Shown here piece by piece: positions 32,384 through 42,329 of a stretch of 64,000 nucleotides of DNA. Below the pieces are notes generated by a model. It ran no database searches, had not been told where the DNA came from, and saw nothing but the letters and a program-made list of their open reading frames with translations. The first letter of the stretch is position 1. The number at the start of each line of letters is the position of its first letter. The position numbers and the translations under genes were made by a program. Source of the stretch: Baekduia alba. Lineage in GTDB: Bacteria; Actinomycetota; Thermoleophilia; Solirubrobacterales; Solirubrobacteraceae. The stretch spans positions 1,302,001 to 1,366,000 of the forward strand of contig NZ_CP114013.1 of NCBI RefSeq assembly GCF_028416635.1. Direction: 5' to 3'.

Positions 32384-33937
32384 TTACTTCCGCGGGCGCT
32401 CCCCCGCAGGGGCCAGGAGCGGCGCGACCTTCGCGGCGCTCTCGTCGACGACCGGGTCGACCTTCCAGTCCGGATGGCCCGGCATCGGCGGCGTCGTCGT
32501 ACCGTAGGCCCACGCGCGCAGGAAGCCGCTCAGGTCCTGGCCGGAGACGCGCGAGGCCAGCGCGATGAAGTCGTCGGTGCTCGCCGAGCGACCCTCGTAG
32601 GCCCGCAGCCACTCGCGCTCGATGCGCTGGAACGTCGCCGTCCCGACCTGCTGGCGCAAGGCGTACAACACGAGCGCGCCGCCGTGGTAGCGCTGGAGGT
32701 CGAACAGCGTGTCGCTGCTGGACGGCAGCGCGACCGGCCCGCTGTCGGCGCGCCACTGGTCGCCGTGCGCGTAGACGGCCTTCATCAGCTCGTCGAACGT
32801 CGCGTAGCCGTCGTCGTCGGGGTAGCCCGTCGTGTCGTCGACCAGCTCGCCCTTCTCCTCGGCGTACAGGAACTCGTACCAGCTGGCGTGGCCCTCGTTG
32901 AGCCACAGGTCGCTCCACGTCGCGGGCGACACGCTGTCGCCGAACCACATGTGCGACAGCTCGTGCAGCAGCGTCGGCTCCCACACGCCCTGACCGTAGT
33001 CGAACCACGTCGTGTCGACGAGCTCGAGCGTCTGGCTCTCCAGCGCGAACCCGATGTCGGCCTCGACGACGAGCGACCCGTACAGGTCGAACGGGTAGCG
33101 CCCGACGCGCTGCTGCATCCAGCCCATCTGCGGGCCGGTCACCGAGTCGACGAGCGGGCCGATGCTGTCGGTGACCGGCGCGGCCGTGACGTCGCGGATC
33201 GGGACGCCGGCCTGGACGCCGTGGGACTTCACGTCGAGGGCGCCGACCGCAAGCTGCAGCAGCTCGGTGGCCATCGGCTGGCGCTGGAGGTAGACGAAGT
33301 GCGCGCGGCCGCCGGCGGTCCAGCGCGCCACCGGCACGCCGTTGGAGACCGCGGTCTCGCCGGCCGGCACGTCCATGCGGACGTCCCACGTCGCCTTGTC
33401 GGACGGGTAGTCGTTGGACGGCAGGAAGGAGTGCGCCCAGTTCGGCTGCCCGGCGGTGGCCGAGCCGACCGAGTGCTGGAAGAACGCGGTCGTGCTCTCG
33501 TCGTTGCCGTCCGGCACCGTCGGGACCGCGACGAAGTTGGAGACCGTCACCAGGAACGGCGCGCCGTTGGCCAGCGGCTGGCGCGGCGTGATCACGAGCT
33601 CCTCGCCGTCGCGCCGCCACGCGGCGGCACGGCCGTTGACCGCCACGCCGCCGACCGACTGGCCGGCGAAGTCGAGGTCGAAGCGCGAGAGCGCCTGCGT
33701 CGCCCGGGCCAGCAGCGTGACCGTTCCCTGCATCGGCGACGACGGCGCGCTGGTGGCGTAACGGACGTCGACGTCGTAGTGCTGGACGTCGTAGCCGCCG
33801 TTGCCCAGCAGCGGGAAGAGGCGGTCGTCGAGCCCGGCGGCCCCGGGCGTCGGCGTGGCCGCGGGCGGTGCGGCGGCGGCGGCCGACGAGGCGAAGACGG
33901 CGGCCGCCGCGAGCGAGAGGACGAGTGCGCGAAGCAT
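32384..33937 (-). CDS. Secreted M1 family (aminopeptidase N-like) metallopeptidase
   Basis: A 517-residue protein with a signal peptide (ALVLSLAAAAVFASSAAAA). Zinc motif HELSH (325-329) with third ligand Glu348 in LWLNEGHASWYE. The substrate-binding GxMEN of classical M1 reads GFALES here (Glu300 kept), and the N-terminal beta domain is typical. It trims N-terminal residues from extracellular peptides. The protein is short compared with classical 800-residue forms, lacking the C-terminal helical domain, as in many actinobacterial homologues. Convergent with the copper/PKD gene, 9 bp apart. Confidence 0.88.
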   Translation of the reverse strand: MLRALVLSLAAAAVFASSAAAAAPPAATPTPGAAGLDDRLFPLLGNGGYDVQHYDVDVRYATSAPSSPMQGTVTLLARATQALSRFDLDFAGQSVGGVAVNGRAAAWRRDGEELVITPRQPLANGAPFLVTVSNFVAVPTVPDGNDESTTAFFQHSVGSATAGQPNWAHSFLPSNDYPSDKATWDVRMDVPAGETAVSNGVPVARWTAGGRAHFVYLQRQPMATELLQLAVGALDVKSHGVQAGVPIRDVTAAPVTDSIGPLVDSVTGPQMGWMQQRVGRYPFDLYGSLVVEADIGFALESQTLELVDTTWFDYGQGVWEPTLLHELSHMWFGDSVSPATWSDLWLNEGHASWYEFLYAEEKGELVDDTTGYPDDDGYATFDELMKAVYAHGDQWRADSGPVALPSSSDTLFDLQRYHGGALVLYALRQQVGTATFQRIEREWLRAYEGRSASTDDFIALASRVSGQDLSGFLRAWAYGTTTPPMPGHPDWKVDPVVDESAAKVAPLLAPAGERPRK

Positions 33938-33958
33938 CGCGCGACTCTACGCCTGGGT

Positions 33959-34720
33959 TCAGCGCGGCGCCATGCGAATCGCGCCGTCCAGACGGATCGT
34001 CTCCCCGTTGAGCATGGGGTTGGCGACGATCTGCTCGGCCAGCAGCGCGTACTCCGACGGGCGGCCCAGGCGGGGCGGGAACGGGATCGTCTTGCCCAGC
34101 GACTCGCGCGCCTCCTCGGGCAGCGCCGCGAGCAGCTGCGTGTCGAACAGGCCGGGGGCGATCGTGTTGACCCGGATCCCGTACTGCGCGAGGTCGCGCG
34201 CGACCGGCAGCGTCATCCCGACCACGCCGCCCTTCGACGCGCTGTAGGCCACCTGGCCGATCTGGCCGTCGAACGCCGCGACCGACGCGGTGTTGACGAG
34301 CACGCCGCGCTCGCCGTCGGCGTTGGGCTCGTTGGCGATCATCTTCGCGCTCGCCAGCCGCAGGACGTTGAACGTCCCGATCAGGTTGATGGCGATGATG
34401 ACCTGGAAGGGCTCCAGCGGATGCGGGCCCTTCGAGTTGGCGACCTTCTGCGCCCAGCCGGTGCCGGCGCAGGTCACCGCGATCCGCAGGCCGCCGTCGC
34501 CCTCGGCGGCCGCGTCGACCGCCGCCTGGACCTGGTCCTCCTCGCGCACGTCGACCGCGACGAACCGCGCGCCGATCTCGGCGGCCAGCGCCTCACCGCG
34601 CTCGGCGTTGACGTCGGCGATCGTGACCACCGCGCCGCCCTCCGCGAGCCGCCGCGCGGTCGCCTCGCCCAGCCCCGAGGCGCCGCCGACGACGAGCGCA
34701 CCACTCCCGTTGATCTCCAT
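33959..34720 (-). CDS. SDR family dehydrogenase (3-hydroxyacyl-CoA dehydrogenase type 2-like)
   Basis: A 253-residue short-chain dehydrogenase. Cofactor motif [19 protein letters not shown] and acidic ADVN for NAD+; [10 protein letters not shown] and the catalytic [16 protein letters not shown] after. The segment [20 protein letters not shown] matches the HSD17B10/HADH2 type that oxidises short-chain 3-hydroxyacyl-CoA. It fits the beta-oxidation enzymes elsewhere in the window. Confidence 0.88.
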   Translation of the reverse strand: MEINGSGALVVGGASGLGEATARRLAEGGAVVTIADVNAERGEALAAEIGARFVAVDVREEDQVQAAVDAAAEGDGGLRIAVTCAGTGWAQKVANSKGPHPLEPFQVIIAINLIGTFNVLRLASAKMIANEPNADGERGVLVNTASVAAFDGQIGQVAYSASKGGVVGMTLPVARDLAQYGIRVNTIAPGLFDTQLLAALPEEARESLGKTIPFPPRLGRPSEYALLAEQIVANPMLNGETIRLDGAIRMAPR

Positions 34721-34748
34721 GGGCGGGACCCTATGCGAGGAGGCCCTC

Positions 34749-35768
34749 CTAGGGCGCCGAGGGCGTGGGCGCGCGCACGAGCCCGTCCTTGCCCGCCGCC
34801 TTCGAGCCGCGCAGCGCCTGGTCGGCGCGCTCCAGCAGCTCGGCCGGACCCTCGGGCTCGACCCATTCGGCGACGCCGCAGGAGACCGTGATGCCCTCGT
34901 GGCCGCCGTCGGGCCGGGCGATGTGGATCTCGCGCAGGACGCGCAGCGCGCGCGCCGCCGCGATGTCGACTCGCGGCCCCTTGACGTTGGGGAGGATCAC
35001 GACGAACTCGTCGCCGCCGTAGCGGGCGACCTGGTCGAAGCTGCGGTACTCCGCGCGCAGCGCCTCGGCGACGTGGCGCAGCAGCGCGTCGCCGGTCCCG
35101 TGCCCGTAGGTGTCGTTGACGCGCTTGAAGTCGTCGAGGTCGAGGATCGTGACCGCCAGCGGCGTGCCCTGGCGCCGGGCGCGCGCGATCTCCTCGGACA
35201 GGCGCTCGCGCATCGCGCCGTGGTTCAGGCAGCCGGTGAGCGGGTCGATCGCGGCGGCCAGCCGCGCGTCGCGCAGCGCGATCGCGGTCCCGGCCAGGTC
35301 GGCCAGCGCCGACGCGGTGTGCAGCTCGCCCTCGGCCCACGCACGCGGCCGGCGCGCGCCGAGCAGGACGACCGCGCGGACCGTGCCGCCCGCGTTGAGC
35401 GGCAGCACCGCGGCGCTGACCAACCCATAGGCCTTGATCAGCTGCGCCGGCAGCGCGCCGTCGACCGAGGCGTCCGGGATCGTGACCGCCTGGCCCGCGT
35501 CGGCGACCCAGCGCAGCGCGTCCGGGACGTCGTCGCGGCGCAGCACGTACTCGTCGGCGCCGGGCGGGGCGCCGCCGTTGCCTGCGCGGTCGGTGGCTAC
35601 GACGCCGTACGCCGGCTGCCCGCCGGACAGCACGACGACGTGCGCCTGGTCCACGCCGAGGATCGCGACGAGCTCCTCGCCGAGGGCTCGTTGGATCGCC
35701 GGCAGGCCGGCGTCGCGCTGGGCAAGGCGCGCCAGTCGCTCAACGCTCTGCAAGAGGCGTCGCTGCAT
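34749..35768 (-). CDS. GAF-like/GGDEF diguanylate cyclase
   Basis: A 339-residue cytoplasmic protein. Residues 20-165 are a GAF-like sensor; the C-terminal 165 residues are a GGDEF domain with an intact active site ([12 protein letters not shown]) and [14 protein letters not shown] metal/substrate segment. It makes cyclic di-GMP from two GTP. I see no RxxD inhibitory site just before GGDEF. ATG at 35768 chosen; the frame is open further, but upstream has poor coding pattern. The 150 bp between it and egtD contain nothing I can call. Confidence 0.87.
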   Translation of the reverse strand: MQRRLLQSVERLARLAQRDAGLPAIQRALGEELVAILGVDQAHVVVLSGGQPAYGVVATDRAGNGGAPPGADEYVLRRDDVPDALRWVADAGQAVTIPDASVDGALPAQLIKAYGLVSAAVLPLNAGGTVRAVVLLGARRPRAWAEGELHTASALADLAGTAIALRDARLAAAIDPLTGCLNHGAMRERLSEEIARARRQGTPLAVTILDLDDFKRVNDTYGHGTGDALLRHVAEALRAEYRSFDQVARYGGDEFVVILPNVKGPRVDIAAARALRVLREIHIARPDGGHEGITVSCGVAEWVEPEGPAELLERADQALRGSKAAGKDGLVRAPTPSAP

Positions 35769-35920
35769 CCAGGATCTGTTCGCTCTCCCACCCGGCCGCG
35801 GCGCTGAACTCGCAGGTCGTCCGTGCCTGTGCGCCGCCTCGGACCGGTCTGATGGCGAACAGTCTAGAAGTAGAGCTTCGTGGTGGGAAGGGGAGGTTTC
35901 CGCACCATCGGCTAGGTGTT

Positions 35921-36940
35921 CTACGACGACGTGCTGCGAACGCGCGCGAGGTTCAGCGCGAAGAGCCCGTCGTCGTCGGTGAGCGAGTCGCACAGCTCCA
36001 TCCCGGCCGCCGCGAGGTCGCCGCGGATGCGCTCGGGCGTGAACTTCGCGCTGATCTCGGTCCGCAGCTCCTCGCCGGCGGCGAACGTCAGCCGCAGCCC
36101 GAGCTGGCCGACCGTGACGCGCTGCGGACGCCGGGCGCGCAGGCGCATCTCGATCCACTCTCGGTCGCGGTCGAAGAACGCGACGTGCTCGTAGGCGTCG
36201 ACGGCGAAGTCGGCGTCGAGCTCGCGGTTGAGCACGGTCAGCACGTTGCGGTTGAACGCGGCGGTGACGCCGGCGCTGTCGTCGTAGGCCGCCTCCAGGA
36301 CCGCCGGGTCCTTGACGAGGTCGGTCCCGATCAGGAGGAAGTCGTCCGGGCCGAGCAGGGCCGACAGCGACCGCAGGAAGCGGCGGCGCGAGCCGGGCGT
36401 GAAGTTGCCGATCGTCCCGCCGAGGAACGCGACGATGCGCGGCCGCCCGTCGACCGGCGGCGGGACGTGGCCGAGGTGGCGCTCGAAGTCGCCGACGATG
36501 CCGTGCACCCGCAGCCCGTCGAACGCCTCGACGAGCGTCTGCGCGCTGGACCTCACCATGGACTCGGTGACATCGATCGGCACGTAGCGGTCCAGCGTCC
36601 CCGCCTCATGCATCGCGGCCAGCAGCAGGCGCGTCTTCGCGGCCGTGCCGGAGCCCAGCTCGACGAGCTCGGCCGCGCCGGTGATCTCGACGATCTCGGC
36701 GGAGCGGTCGGTCAGGATCGCCCGCTCGCAGCGTGTCGGGTAGTACTCGGGCAGCTCGCAGATCTGGTCGAAGAGCTGCGCGCCGTGCTCGTCGTAGAAG
36801 TGCTTGGGCGGCAGCTCCTTGAAGGGGCGGGTGAGGCCGTCCAGGACGTCGTCGGCCAGCGTGCGGTGCTCGCCGCCGCCGAGGAAGGACTCGATGACGA
36901 CGCGCTCGTGCGTCGCCGCGGCCAGGGGAGAGGGGCTCAT
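35921..36940 (-). CDS. egtD: L-histidine N-alpha-methyltransferase EgtD
   Basis: A 339-residue SAM methyltransferase. It has the substrate-domain segment PPKHFYDEHGAQLFDQICELPEYYPTRCER, the SAM motif VELGSGTAAKTRLLL, and FLGGTIGNFTPGSR. It trimethylates histidine to hercynine, the first step of ergothioneine synthesis. Its start overlaps the egtB stop by 4 bp (ATGA). No egtA, egtC or egtE lies beside it. Confidence 0.95.
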   Translation of the reverse strand: MSPSPLAAATHERVVIESFLGGGEHRTLADDVLDGLTRPFKELPPKHFYDEHGAQLFDQICELPEYYPTRCERAILTDRSAEIVEITGAAELVELGSGTAAKTRLLLAAMHEAGTLDRYVPIDVTESMVRSSAQTLVEAFDGLRVHGIVGDFERHLGHVPPPVDGRPRIVAFLGGTIGNFTPGSRRRFLRSLSALLGPDDFLLIGTDLVKDPAVLEAAYDDSAGVTAAFNRNVLTVLNRELDADFAVDAYEHVAFFDRDREWIEMRLRARRPQRVTVGQLGLRLTFAAGEELRTEISAKFTPERIRGDLAAAGMELCDSLTDDDGLFALNLARVRSTSS

Positions 36941-38037
36941 GAGGTGGGGTCCTCGAGATCGCGGACCAACCGGACGCCGGCGAAGATCTGCCGGCGCTCG
37001 GGGAGGTCCCAGTTGCGGAACGTGGGGGTCGCCACGCGACGATGCGTCGCCCAGGACCCGCCACGCAGGACGTGGTGCTTGTCGCCGAAGAAGACTTCGG
37101 AGTACTCGCGGTACGGATGGGCGGCGAAGGCGGGGTAGCCGCGGAACGGCGAGGCGGTCCACTCCCACACATGTCCGACGCCGTCGAGGCGGTCGGCGGT
37201 CTTCTCCCATTCGGCCTCGGTGGGGAGCCGTGCTCCGCACCACCTGGCCATGGCGTCCGCCTCGAACCAGGAGACGTGGCAGACCGGCGCGTCAGCAGGC
37301 CCGGTCGCCACGCCAGCGTGGTGCGTGATGTCGTACTCCTCCTTCCAGGCCCAACCCTCGGCCGACCACCACTCGCGCCGGACGTAGCCGCCGCCCTCGA
37401 CGAAGCGCAGCCACGTGGCGTTGGTGACGGGGTGCTGGGCGATCTGGAAGCCGTCGAGGTCCACGGCGTGCCGGGGGCGCTCGTTGTCGTAGGAGAAGCG
37501 GCCGGGCGGCGCGCCGAGCGCGTGGGTGCCGGCGGGCACGACGAGCCAGCGGTCGGTGCCGTCGCCGCGCTGGGGCGACAGGCGCGGCTCGCCGGGCGGC
37601 AGCAGGCCGGCGAGCGCCATCGCCTGGCGCATCGTCTCGGTGTGCTGGAGCTCGTGCTGGAGCACCATCTCGTGGATCACGGGGTCGGTGCCATGGGCCT
37701 CGACCGCCGCGATCGTGCGGTCGCGCACCGCCTCCATGTAGACCAGCGCGTCGGCGTGGTCGAGGATCTCGAGGTCGCCGCGGACGGCCCGCGGCGTCTC
37801 GAACGCGTCGTACAGCGCGGCGAGGTCAGGGCGCAGCAGCGGCTGGTCGGCGTGCCGGTGGACGAGCCAGAGGTCCTCGTAGGCGGCGATGTGCCCGAGG
37901 TCCCAGACCAGCGGGCTCATGATCGGCGCGATCTGGCGCTCGAGGTCGGAGACCGGAAGATGGGACACGAGATCGAGCGTGCGCTGGCGCACCGCGGCGA
38001 GGTCTTCGATCAACGTGGCGGCTTCGGTGACCGTCAT
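36937..38037 (-). CDS. egtB: Ergothioneine sulfoxide synthase EgtB
   Basis: A 366-residue non-heme iron enzyme: an N-terminal DinB-like domain with the three-histidine iron site (His49 in WDLGHIAAYE, His128 and His132 in QHELQHTETM) and a C-terminal FGE-sulfatase domain (VCHVSWFEADAMARWCGARLPTEAEWEK, VLRGGSWATHRR). It joins hercynine with gamma-glutamylcysteine or cysteine using O2. It is shorter than mycobacterial EgtB (about 430). Divergent from the TetR gene; upstream partner of egtD. Confidence 0.94.
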   Translation of the reverse strand: MTVTEAATLIEDLAAVRQRTLDLVSHLPVSDLERQIAPIMSPLVWDLGHIAAYEDLWLVHRHADQPLLRPDLAALYDAFETPRAVRGDLEILDHADALVYMEAVRDRTIAAVEAHGTDPVIHEMVLQHELQHTETMRQAMALAGLLPPGEPRLSPQRGDGTDRWLVVPAGTHALGAPPGRFSYDNERPRHAVDLDGFQIAQHPVTNATWLRFVEGGGYVRREWWSAEGWAWKEEYDITHHAGVATGPADAPVCHVSWFEADAMARWCGARLPTEAEWEKTADRLDGVGHVWEWTASPFRGYPAFAAHPYREYSEVFFGDKHHVLRGGSWATHRRVATPTFRNWDLPERRQIFAGVRLVRDLEDPTS

Positions 38038-38164
38038 GGGTGGCCCTGTCCTGCCCTGCCGCCCAGACGTTACACGCGAACTTCGACGCTTCGACCTGCT
38101 CGACGCGACGGTGCGCCGATCGGGTGTGTGACGTACATGTAACAGTCTGGTACGGTTCCGTCCC

Positions 38165-38731
38165 ATGCTCCTCGACACCGACCGCCTCGCGCAGCTTCGC
38201 GACCAGCTCGGCCACCGCGACTGGCAGGAGCTCACCGTCGCCGAGATCGCGGCCGCGGTCGGCGTCTCGCGGATGACGATGCACCGCCACGGCGTGGGCA
38301 AGGACGAGGTGCTGGTCGCGCTCGCCGAGCTGCTGGAGCAGGAGTTCCGCGACGCCGCGCTGCCGGTGCTGGCCGCGGGCGGGACCGCGCGCGAGCGCCT
38401 GCGCGGCGCGCTCGCGTCGGTGTGCGAGATCGACGAGCGCTACCTCGGCGTCTTCGCGGCGCTGAGCACCGCGCTGGAGCGCGTCTTCCACGAGCAGGGC
38501 GACGGCGAGGTCCTGACGCGCGAGCTGTTCACCGGCACGCTGCGTCGGCTGCTGGAGGCGGGCGCGGAGGACGGCTCGATCGCCGGCGTGGCCGACCCGG
38601 CAGAGACCGCGACGCTGATCTTCAACGCGACCGGCCACACCTACCGCCACCTGCGCACCGGCCACCGCTGGCCAGCCGACAAGGCGCGCGAGCGGGTGGT
38701 GGCGCTGGTCGTAGACGGGCTGCCGGGATGA
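38165..38731 (+). CDS. TetR family transcriptional regulator
   Basis: A 188-residue regulator with an N-terminal helix-turn-helix (LTVAEIAAAVGVSRMTMHRHGVGKDEVL) and a helical ligand domain. Its stop overlaps the start of the following MFS gene by 4 bp, so it most likely controls that exporter. The 127-bp divergent region with egtB contains a partial palindrome around GTACATGTAA; not strong enough to call an operator. Confidence 0.88.
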   Translation: MLLDTDRLAQLRDQLGHRDWQELTVAEIAAAVGVSRMTMHRHGVGKDEVLVALAELLEQEFRDAALPVLAAGGTARERLRGALASVCEIDERYLGVFAALSTALERVFHEQGDGEVLTRELFTGTLRRLLEAGAEDGSIAGVADPAETATLIFNATGHTYRHLRTGHRWPADKARERVVALVVDGLPG

Positions 38732-39900
38732 GCCTGGACCGCCGCCGTCTGGGGATGCTCGCGGCCGGCCACGGCGCGGTCGACCTCTGCCAGGGCGCGG
38801 TGCCCGCGCTGCTGCCGTTCCTGATCGCGGCGCACGGGCTGAGCCTCGCGTCGGCGACCGCGCTGCTGACCGCGGCGACGATCGGCTCGTCGATCGTCCA
38901 GCCGCTCTTCGGGCTGTGGGCCGACCGGCTGTCCTCGCCGCTGCTGCTGCCCTTCGGCCTGGCGGCGGCGGGGCTCGGCCTCGGGGCCGTCGGCTTCTGC
39001 GACTCCTACATGATGCTCGCGGCCGCGCTGTTCGTCAGCGGCCTCGGCGTCGCGGCGTTCCACCCGGAGGCCGCGCGCCTGGCCGGCGCCGCGTCGGGCG
39101 ACGAGCGCGGCAAGGGCATGTCCTACTTCTCGGTCGGCGGGAACCTGGGGTTCGCGCTCGGGCCGCTGCTCACCGCGCCGGCGATCGCGGTGCTCGGGCT
39201 GGACGCGACGCCGCTGCTGGCGATCCCGGGCCTCGCGCTGGCGGTGGTCACCGCGCGCCGGCTGCCGGCGCTGGCGGTGGCGGAGGACGACGCCGCGCAC
39301 CCGACCGCCGCCGCGACGTCGCCGACCACCGAGCCCGCGCAGTGGTGGCCGTTCGCGCGCCTGATCGCCGCGGCCGTTTCGCGCACCGGCGCGTTCTTCG
39401 CGCTCCTGGCGTTCATCCCGGTGTGGGTGATCCACCACTTCGACGGCTCGACGGGCGGCGGCGACGCGATCCTGACCGTGATGCTCGTCTTCGGCGCGCT
39501 CGGCACGCTGATCGGCGGGCGCTGCGCCGATCGCTTCGGCCGCCGCTCGGTGCTCGTGACCGCGATGGCGCCGCTCGCGCTGCTGCTGCTCGCGCTGCCC
39601 CACGTCGGGCTCGTGCCGTTCGTGGTCCTGGTCGCCGCGATCGGCTTCACGGTCGACGGCCCGTTCTCGACGACCGTCGTGCTCGGCCAGGAGTACCTGC
39701 CGGGCCGCCACGGGCTGGCGTCGGGCGTGACGCTGGGGCTGGCGATCGGCCTTGGCGGCCTGGTCGCCGCCGGCCTCGGCGCGCTGGCCGACGCGACCTC
39801 GCTGGGGACGACGATGGCCGTGCTGCCGGTCATGGCGCTCGTCGCGCTGGCCAGCGCCGTGTCGCTTCCGGAGCCCGCGCGGGCAGCCCGGCGGGCATGA
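38728..39900 (+). CDS. MFS transporter, fosmidomycin-resistance (Fsr)-like
   Basis: A 390-residue, 12-helix transporter. AAGHGAVDLCQGAVPALLPFL in TM1 and FGLWADRLSSP after TM2, GLGVAAFHPEAARLAG in TM4-5, and ADRFGRRSVLVTA after TM8 are the usual Fsr-type features. Small toxic molecules may be exported. Coupled to the TetR gene. The 270 bp beyond it (39901-40170) hold no gene I can support. Confidence 0.88.
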   Translation: MSLDRRRLGMLAAGHGAVDLCQGAVPALLPFLIAAHGLSLASATALLTAATIGSSIVQPLFGLWADRLSSPLLLPFGLAAAGLGLGAVGFCDSYMMLAAALFVSGLGVAAFHPEAARLAGAASGDERGKGMSYFSVGGNLGFALGPLLTAPAIAVLGLDATPLLAIPGLALAVVTARRLPALAVAEDDAAHPTAAATSPTTEPAQWWPFARLIAAAVSRTGAFFALLAFIPVWVIHHFDGSTGGGDAILTVMLVFGALGTLIGGRCADRFGRRSVLVTAMAPLALLLLALPHVGLVPFVVLVAAIGFTVDGPFSTTVVLGQEYLPGRHGLASGVTLGLAIGLGGLVAAGLGALADATSLGTTMAVLPVMALVALASAVSLPEPARAARRA

Positions 39901-40170
39901 CAGCTCGCCGAGGCCCTCGAAGGCCACCGGCGGCTGGGTCTCCGACTTCCTCCGCCGTCGCGCCCGCCGGCCGACCCGCGGCCGATCGCGCTGCTCGCGA
40001 CGCAGGTGGCAGCGCGCATGCGCGCGGCCTGAACCAGGTGCTCCGCCGCGGGTCGCGCGTTCCTGCGGCCGGCATCGTCGTGGCTGACGTCGCTGGCGCA
40101 GCGGCAGCGTGCGCCCGCACGTGAAGCGCGTCAGCGACCGTCAGCGGGCGAGGCGGCCCGCAGGATCGCG

Positions 40171-42156
40171 CTACTCCGGGTTCTGCTGCTCGTCGCGGAT
40201 GACGTGCATGACCGCGTTGATGAGCGCCAGGTGCGTGAAGGCCTGGGGGAAGTTGCCGAGGTGGCGGCCCGTGGAGGCGTCGAGCTCCTCGGCGTAGAGG
40301 TCGAGCGAGGACGCCAGCGACAGCAGCCGCTCGCAGAGCTGGTGGCCGCGCTTGCGCTCGCCGATCTCGATCAACGCGCTGACCAGCCAGAACGAGCAGA
40401 TCAGGAACGTGCCCTCCTCGCCGGTGAGGCCGTCGTCGGTCTCCTCGGTCCGGTAGCGCAGGACCAGGCCCGCCTCGGTGAGCTCGTCCGCGATCGCCAT
40501 CACGGTGTTGCGGACGCGCTCGTCGTCGTGGGGCAGGAAGCGGACGAGCGGGATCAGCAGCAGCGACGCGTCGAGGTTCTTGGACCCGTAGTACTGCGTG
40601 AAGCGCCCGTTCTCGTCGACGCCGCGCTCGAGGATCTCGGCGTGGATCTCGTTGGCGACCATGCGCCAGCGGTCGGCGAGGTCGTCCTTGCCGCGGCGGG
40701 CGGCCAGGCGCGCGCCGCGGTCCAGCGCGACCCAGCACATCAACTTGCTCGAGACGTAGTGCTGGGGGTCGCCGCGCGACTCCCAGATGCCCTGGTCGGA
40801 CAGCCGCCACGAGGCGATCGCCTGCTCGACCTGGTCGTGGATGACCGGCCACAGCCGCGCGCTGTTGTGCCCGTACTCCTTGGCGTGCAGCCAGAGCGAG
40901 TCGAGCACCGCGCCGAAGACGTCGTTCTGGCGCTGGCGGTAGGCGTCGTTGCCGACGCGGACCGGCCGGGCGCCCTCGTACCCGGTGAGATGGTCGAGCG
41001 TCTCCTCCTCCAGCACGCGCTCGCCGCCGATCCCGTACATGATCTGGAGCGCGCCGTCCTCGTTGCGGCCGAGGTCGGCGACGAACTGGATGAAGTCGTC
41101 GGCCTCCCAGTTCAGGCCGAGCGAGTGCAGGCCGCTCAGCGTGAACGTCGCGTCGCGCATCCACGTGTAGCGGTAGTCCCAGTTGCGCACGCCGCCCGGC
41201 GTCTCGGGCAGCGACGTCGTCGGCGCCGCGACCAGCGCGCCGGTCGGCGCGTAGGTCAGGCCCTTCAGCGTCAGCGCGCTGCGCTCCAGGTGGTTGCGCC
41301 AGCGGTGGTCCGGGAAGTCGGCGTCGGCCAGCCAGCCGCGCCAGTACTCCGACGTGTGCTGCAGCGCGGCGCTCGCGTCCTCCGAGGTCCGCGGGCCGTC
41401 GAGCAGCCGCGACCACGACAGCGCGCAGAACCGCGTCTCGCCCTTCTCGAGGCGATGGCGCGCCCGCGCGAGGCCGCCCTCGATGCCGAGGTTCATGTCC
41501 GACATCAGCCGGACGGTCCTGCCGCCGTCGGTGGCGTCGAAGGCGAAGGAGTCGTTGGGGACCGTCGACCACGTCGCCGGGATGCGGCCGTAGTCGAACA
41601 TCGGCTCGCAGAGCATCTCGATCTGCGCCTGGCCGTGGATGCACGTGATCGTGCGGACCAGGACGTGGTGGGCCTCGAAGTCGGTGGGCGGCCGCGTGTG
41701 CGCGGTCGCCGAGCCCTGCGTGCGCTCGCGCCACGGGCCGATGACGAGCGCGTCGCGGACGACGACCCAGCCCGTCGGCGTCATCCACGTGGTCTCCAAG
41801 ATCATCGTGCCGGGCTCGTAGCGGCGGCCGGCCGGGACGCCCATGGCCGACGGGCCGAGGCGGAAGCCGCCGGCGCTGCGGTCCAGGATCGCGCCGAAGA
41901 CCGACGGCGAGTCGAAGCGCGGCGGGCACAGCCACTCGATCGTGCCGTCCGGCGCGACCAGCGCGCCGGTGTGGCAGTCGCTCAGGTAGCCGTAGTCGGC
42001 GATCGGCGGGAACGCGGAGCGGACGGGCGTGCGCTCGACGAACGGCGTCGTGTCGCGGACCTCGACGCGGCCCGGGTCCATCGCGCCCGCGCGCGGCGGG
42101 TGGCCGTTGGGCGTCGTCTTGGTCGGAGCGCTGGCGATCTCGGTGTGCGGGTCCAT
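40171..42156 (-). CDS. Glycoside hydrolase family 15 protein (trehalase/glucoamylase-like), paralogue 1
   Basis: A 661-residue cytoplasmic GH15 protein: N-terminal beta-sandwich (FPPIADYGYLSDCHTGALVAPDGTIEWLCPPRFDSPSVFGAIL in outline) and an (alpha/alpha)6 barrel with ETPGGVRNWDYRYTWMRDAT and the catalytic base segment GLTGEEGTFLICSFW. Family relatives include mycobacterial trehalase. About 60% identical by eye to the protein at 51217-53133 over the barrel. An N-terminal extension of 50 residues is extra here; the internal ATG at residue 26 is a possible start. Confidence 0.9.
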   Translation of the reverse strand: MDPHTEIASAPTKTTPNGHPPRAGAMDPGRVEVRDTTPFVERTPVRSAFPPIADYGYLSDCHTGALVAPDGTIEWLCPPRFDSPSVFGAILDRSAGGFRLGPSAMGVPAGRRYEPGTMILETTWMTPTGWVVVRDALVIGPWRERTQGSATAHTRPPTDFEAHHVLVRTITCIHGQAQIEMLCEPMFDYGRIPATWSTVPNDSFAFDATDGGRTVRLMSDMNLGIEGGLARARHRLEKGETRFCALSWSRLLDGPRTSEDASAALQHTSEYWRGWLADADFPDHRWRNHLERSALTLKGLTYAPTGALVAAPTTSLPETPGGVRNWDYRYTWMRDATFTLSGLHSLGLNWEADDFIQFVADLGRNEDGALQIMYGIGGERVLEEETLDHLTGYEGARPVRVGNDAYRQRQNDVFGAVLDSLWLHAKEYGHNSARLWPVIHDQVEQAIASWRLSDQGIWESRGDPQHYVSSKLMCWVALDRGARLAARRGKDDLADRWRMVANEIHAEILERGVDENGRFTQYYGSKNLDASLLLIPLVRFLPHDDERVRNTVMAIADELTEAGLVLRYRTEETDDGLTGEEGTFLICSFWLVSALIEIGERKRGHQLCERLLSLASSLDLYAEELDASTGRHLGNFPQAFTHLALINAVMHVIRDEQQNPE

Positions 42157-42329
42157 GGTCGGTTCTCCGGTGATCGGCCGGAGACTAGCGAGGATCCAGC
42201 GCGGTTCCGGGCGGTGACCTGCGCTCTCAGGGTCATCCCGACCGAACCCCTACGGGTGGGGATTCCCCCACGCACACCCGCCAGTCGCCCGCATGGCGGT
42301 GCGGTGGTCCCGCGGCGAAGCTTGCGGTC

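Noticed and set aside
38095-38164. Possible TetR operator around GTACATGTAA
   Set aside because: Only the central six bases are symmetric; arms do not match, so it is mentioned in the gene entry but not called.
42256-42275. GTGGGGATTCCCCCAC near-palindrome upstream of the MMPL gene
   Set aside because: One-base asymmetric and G/C tract based; could be an operator, but nothing else supports it.
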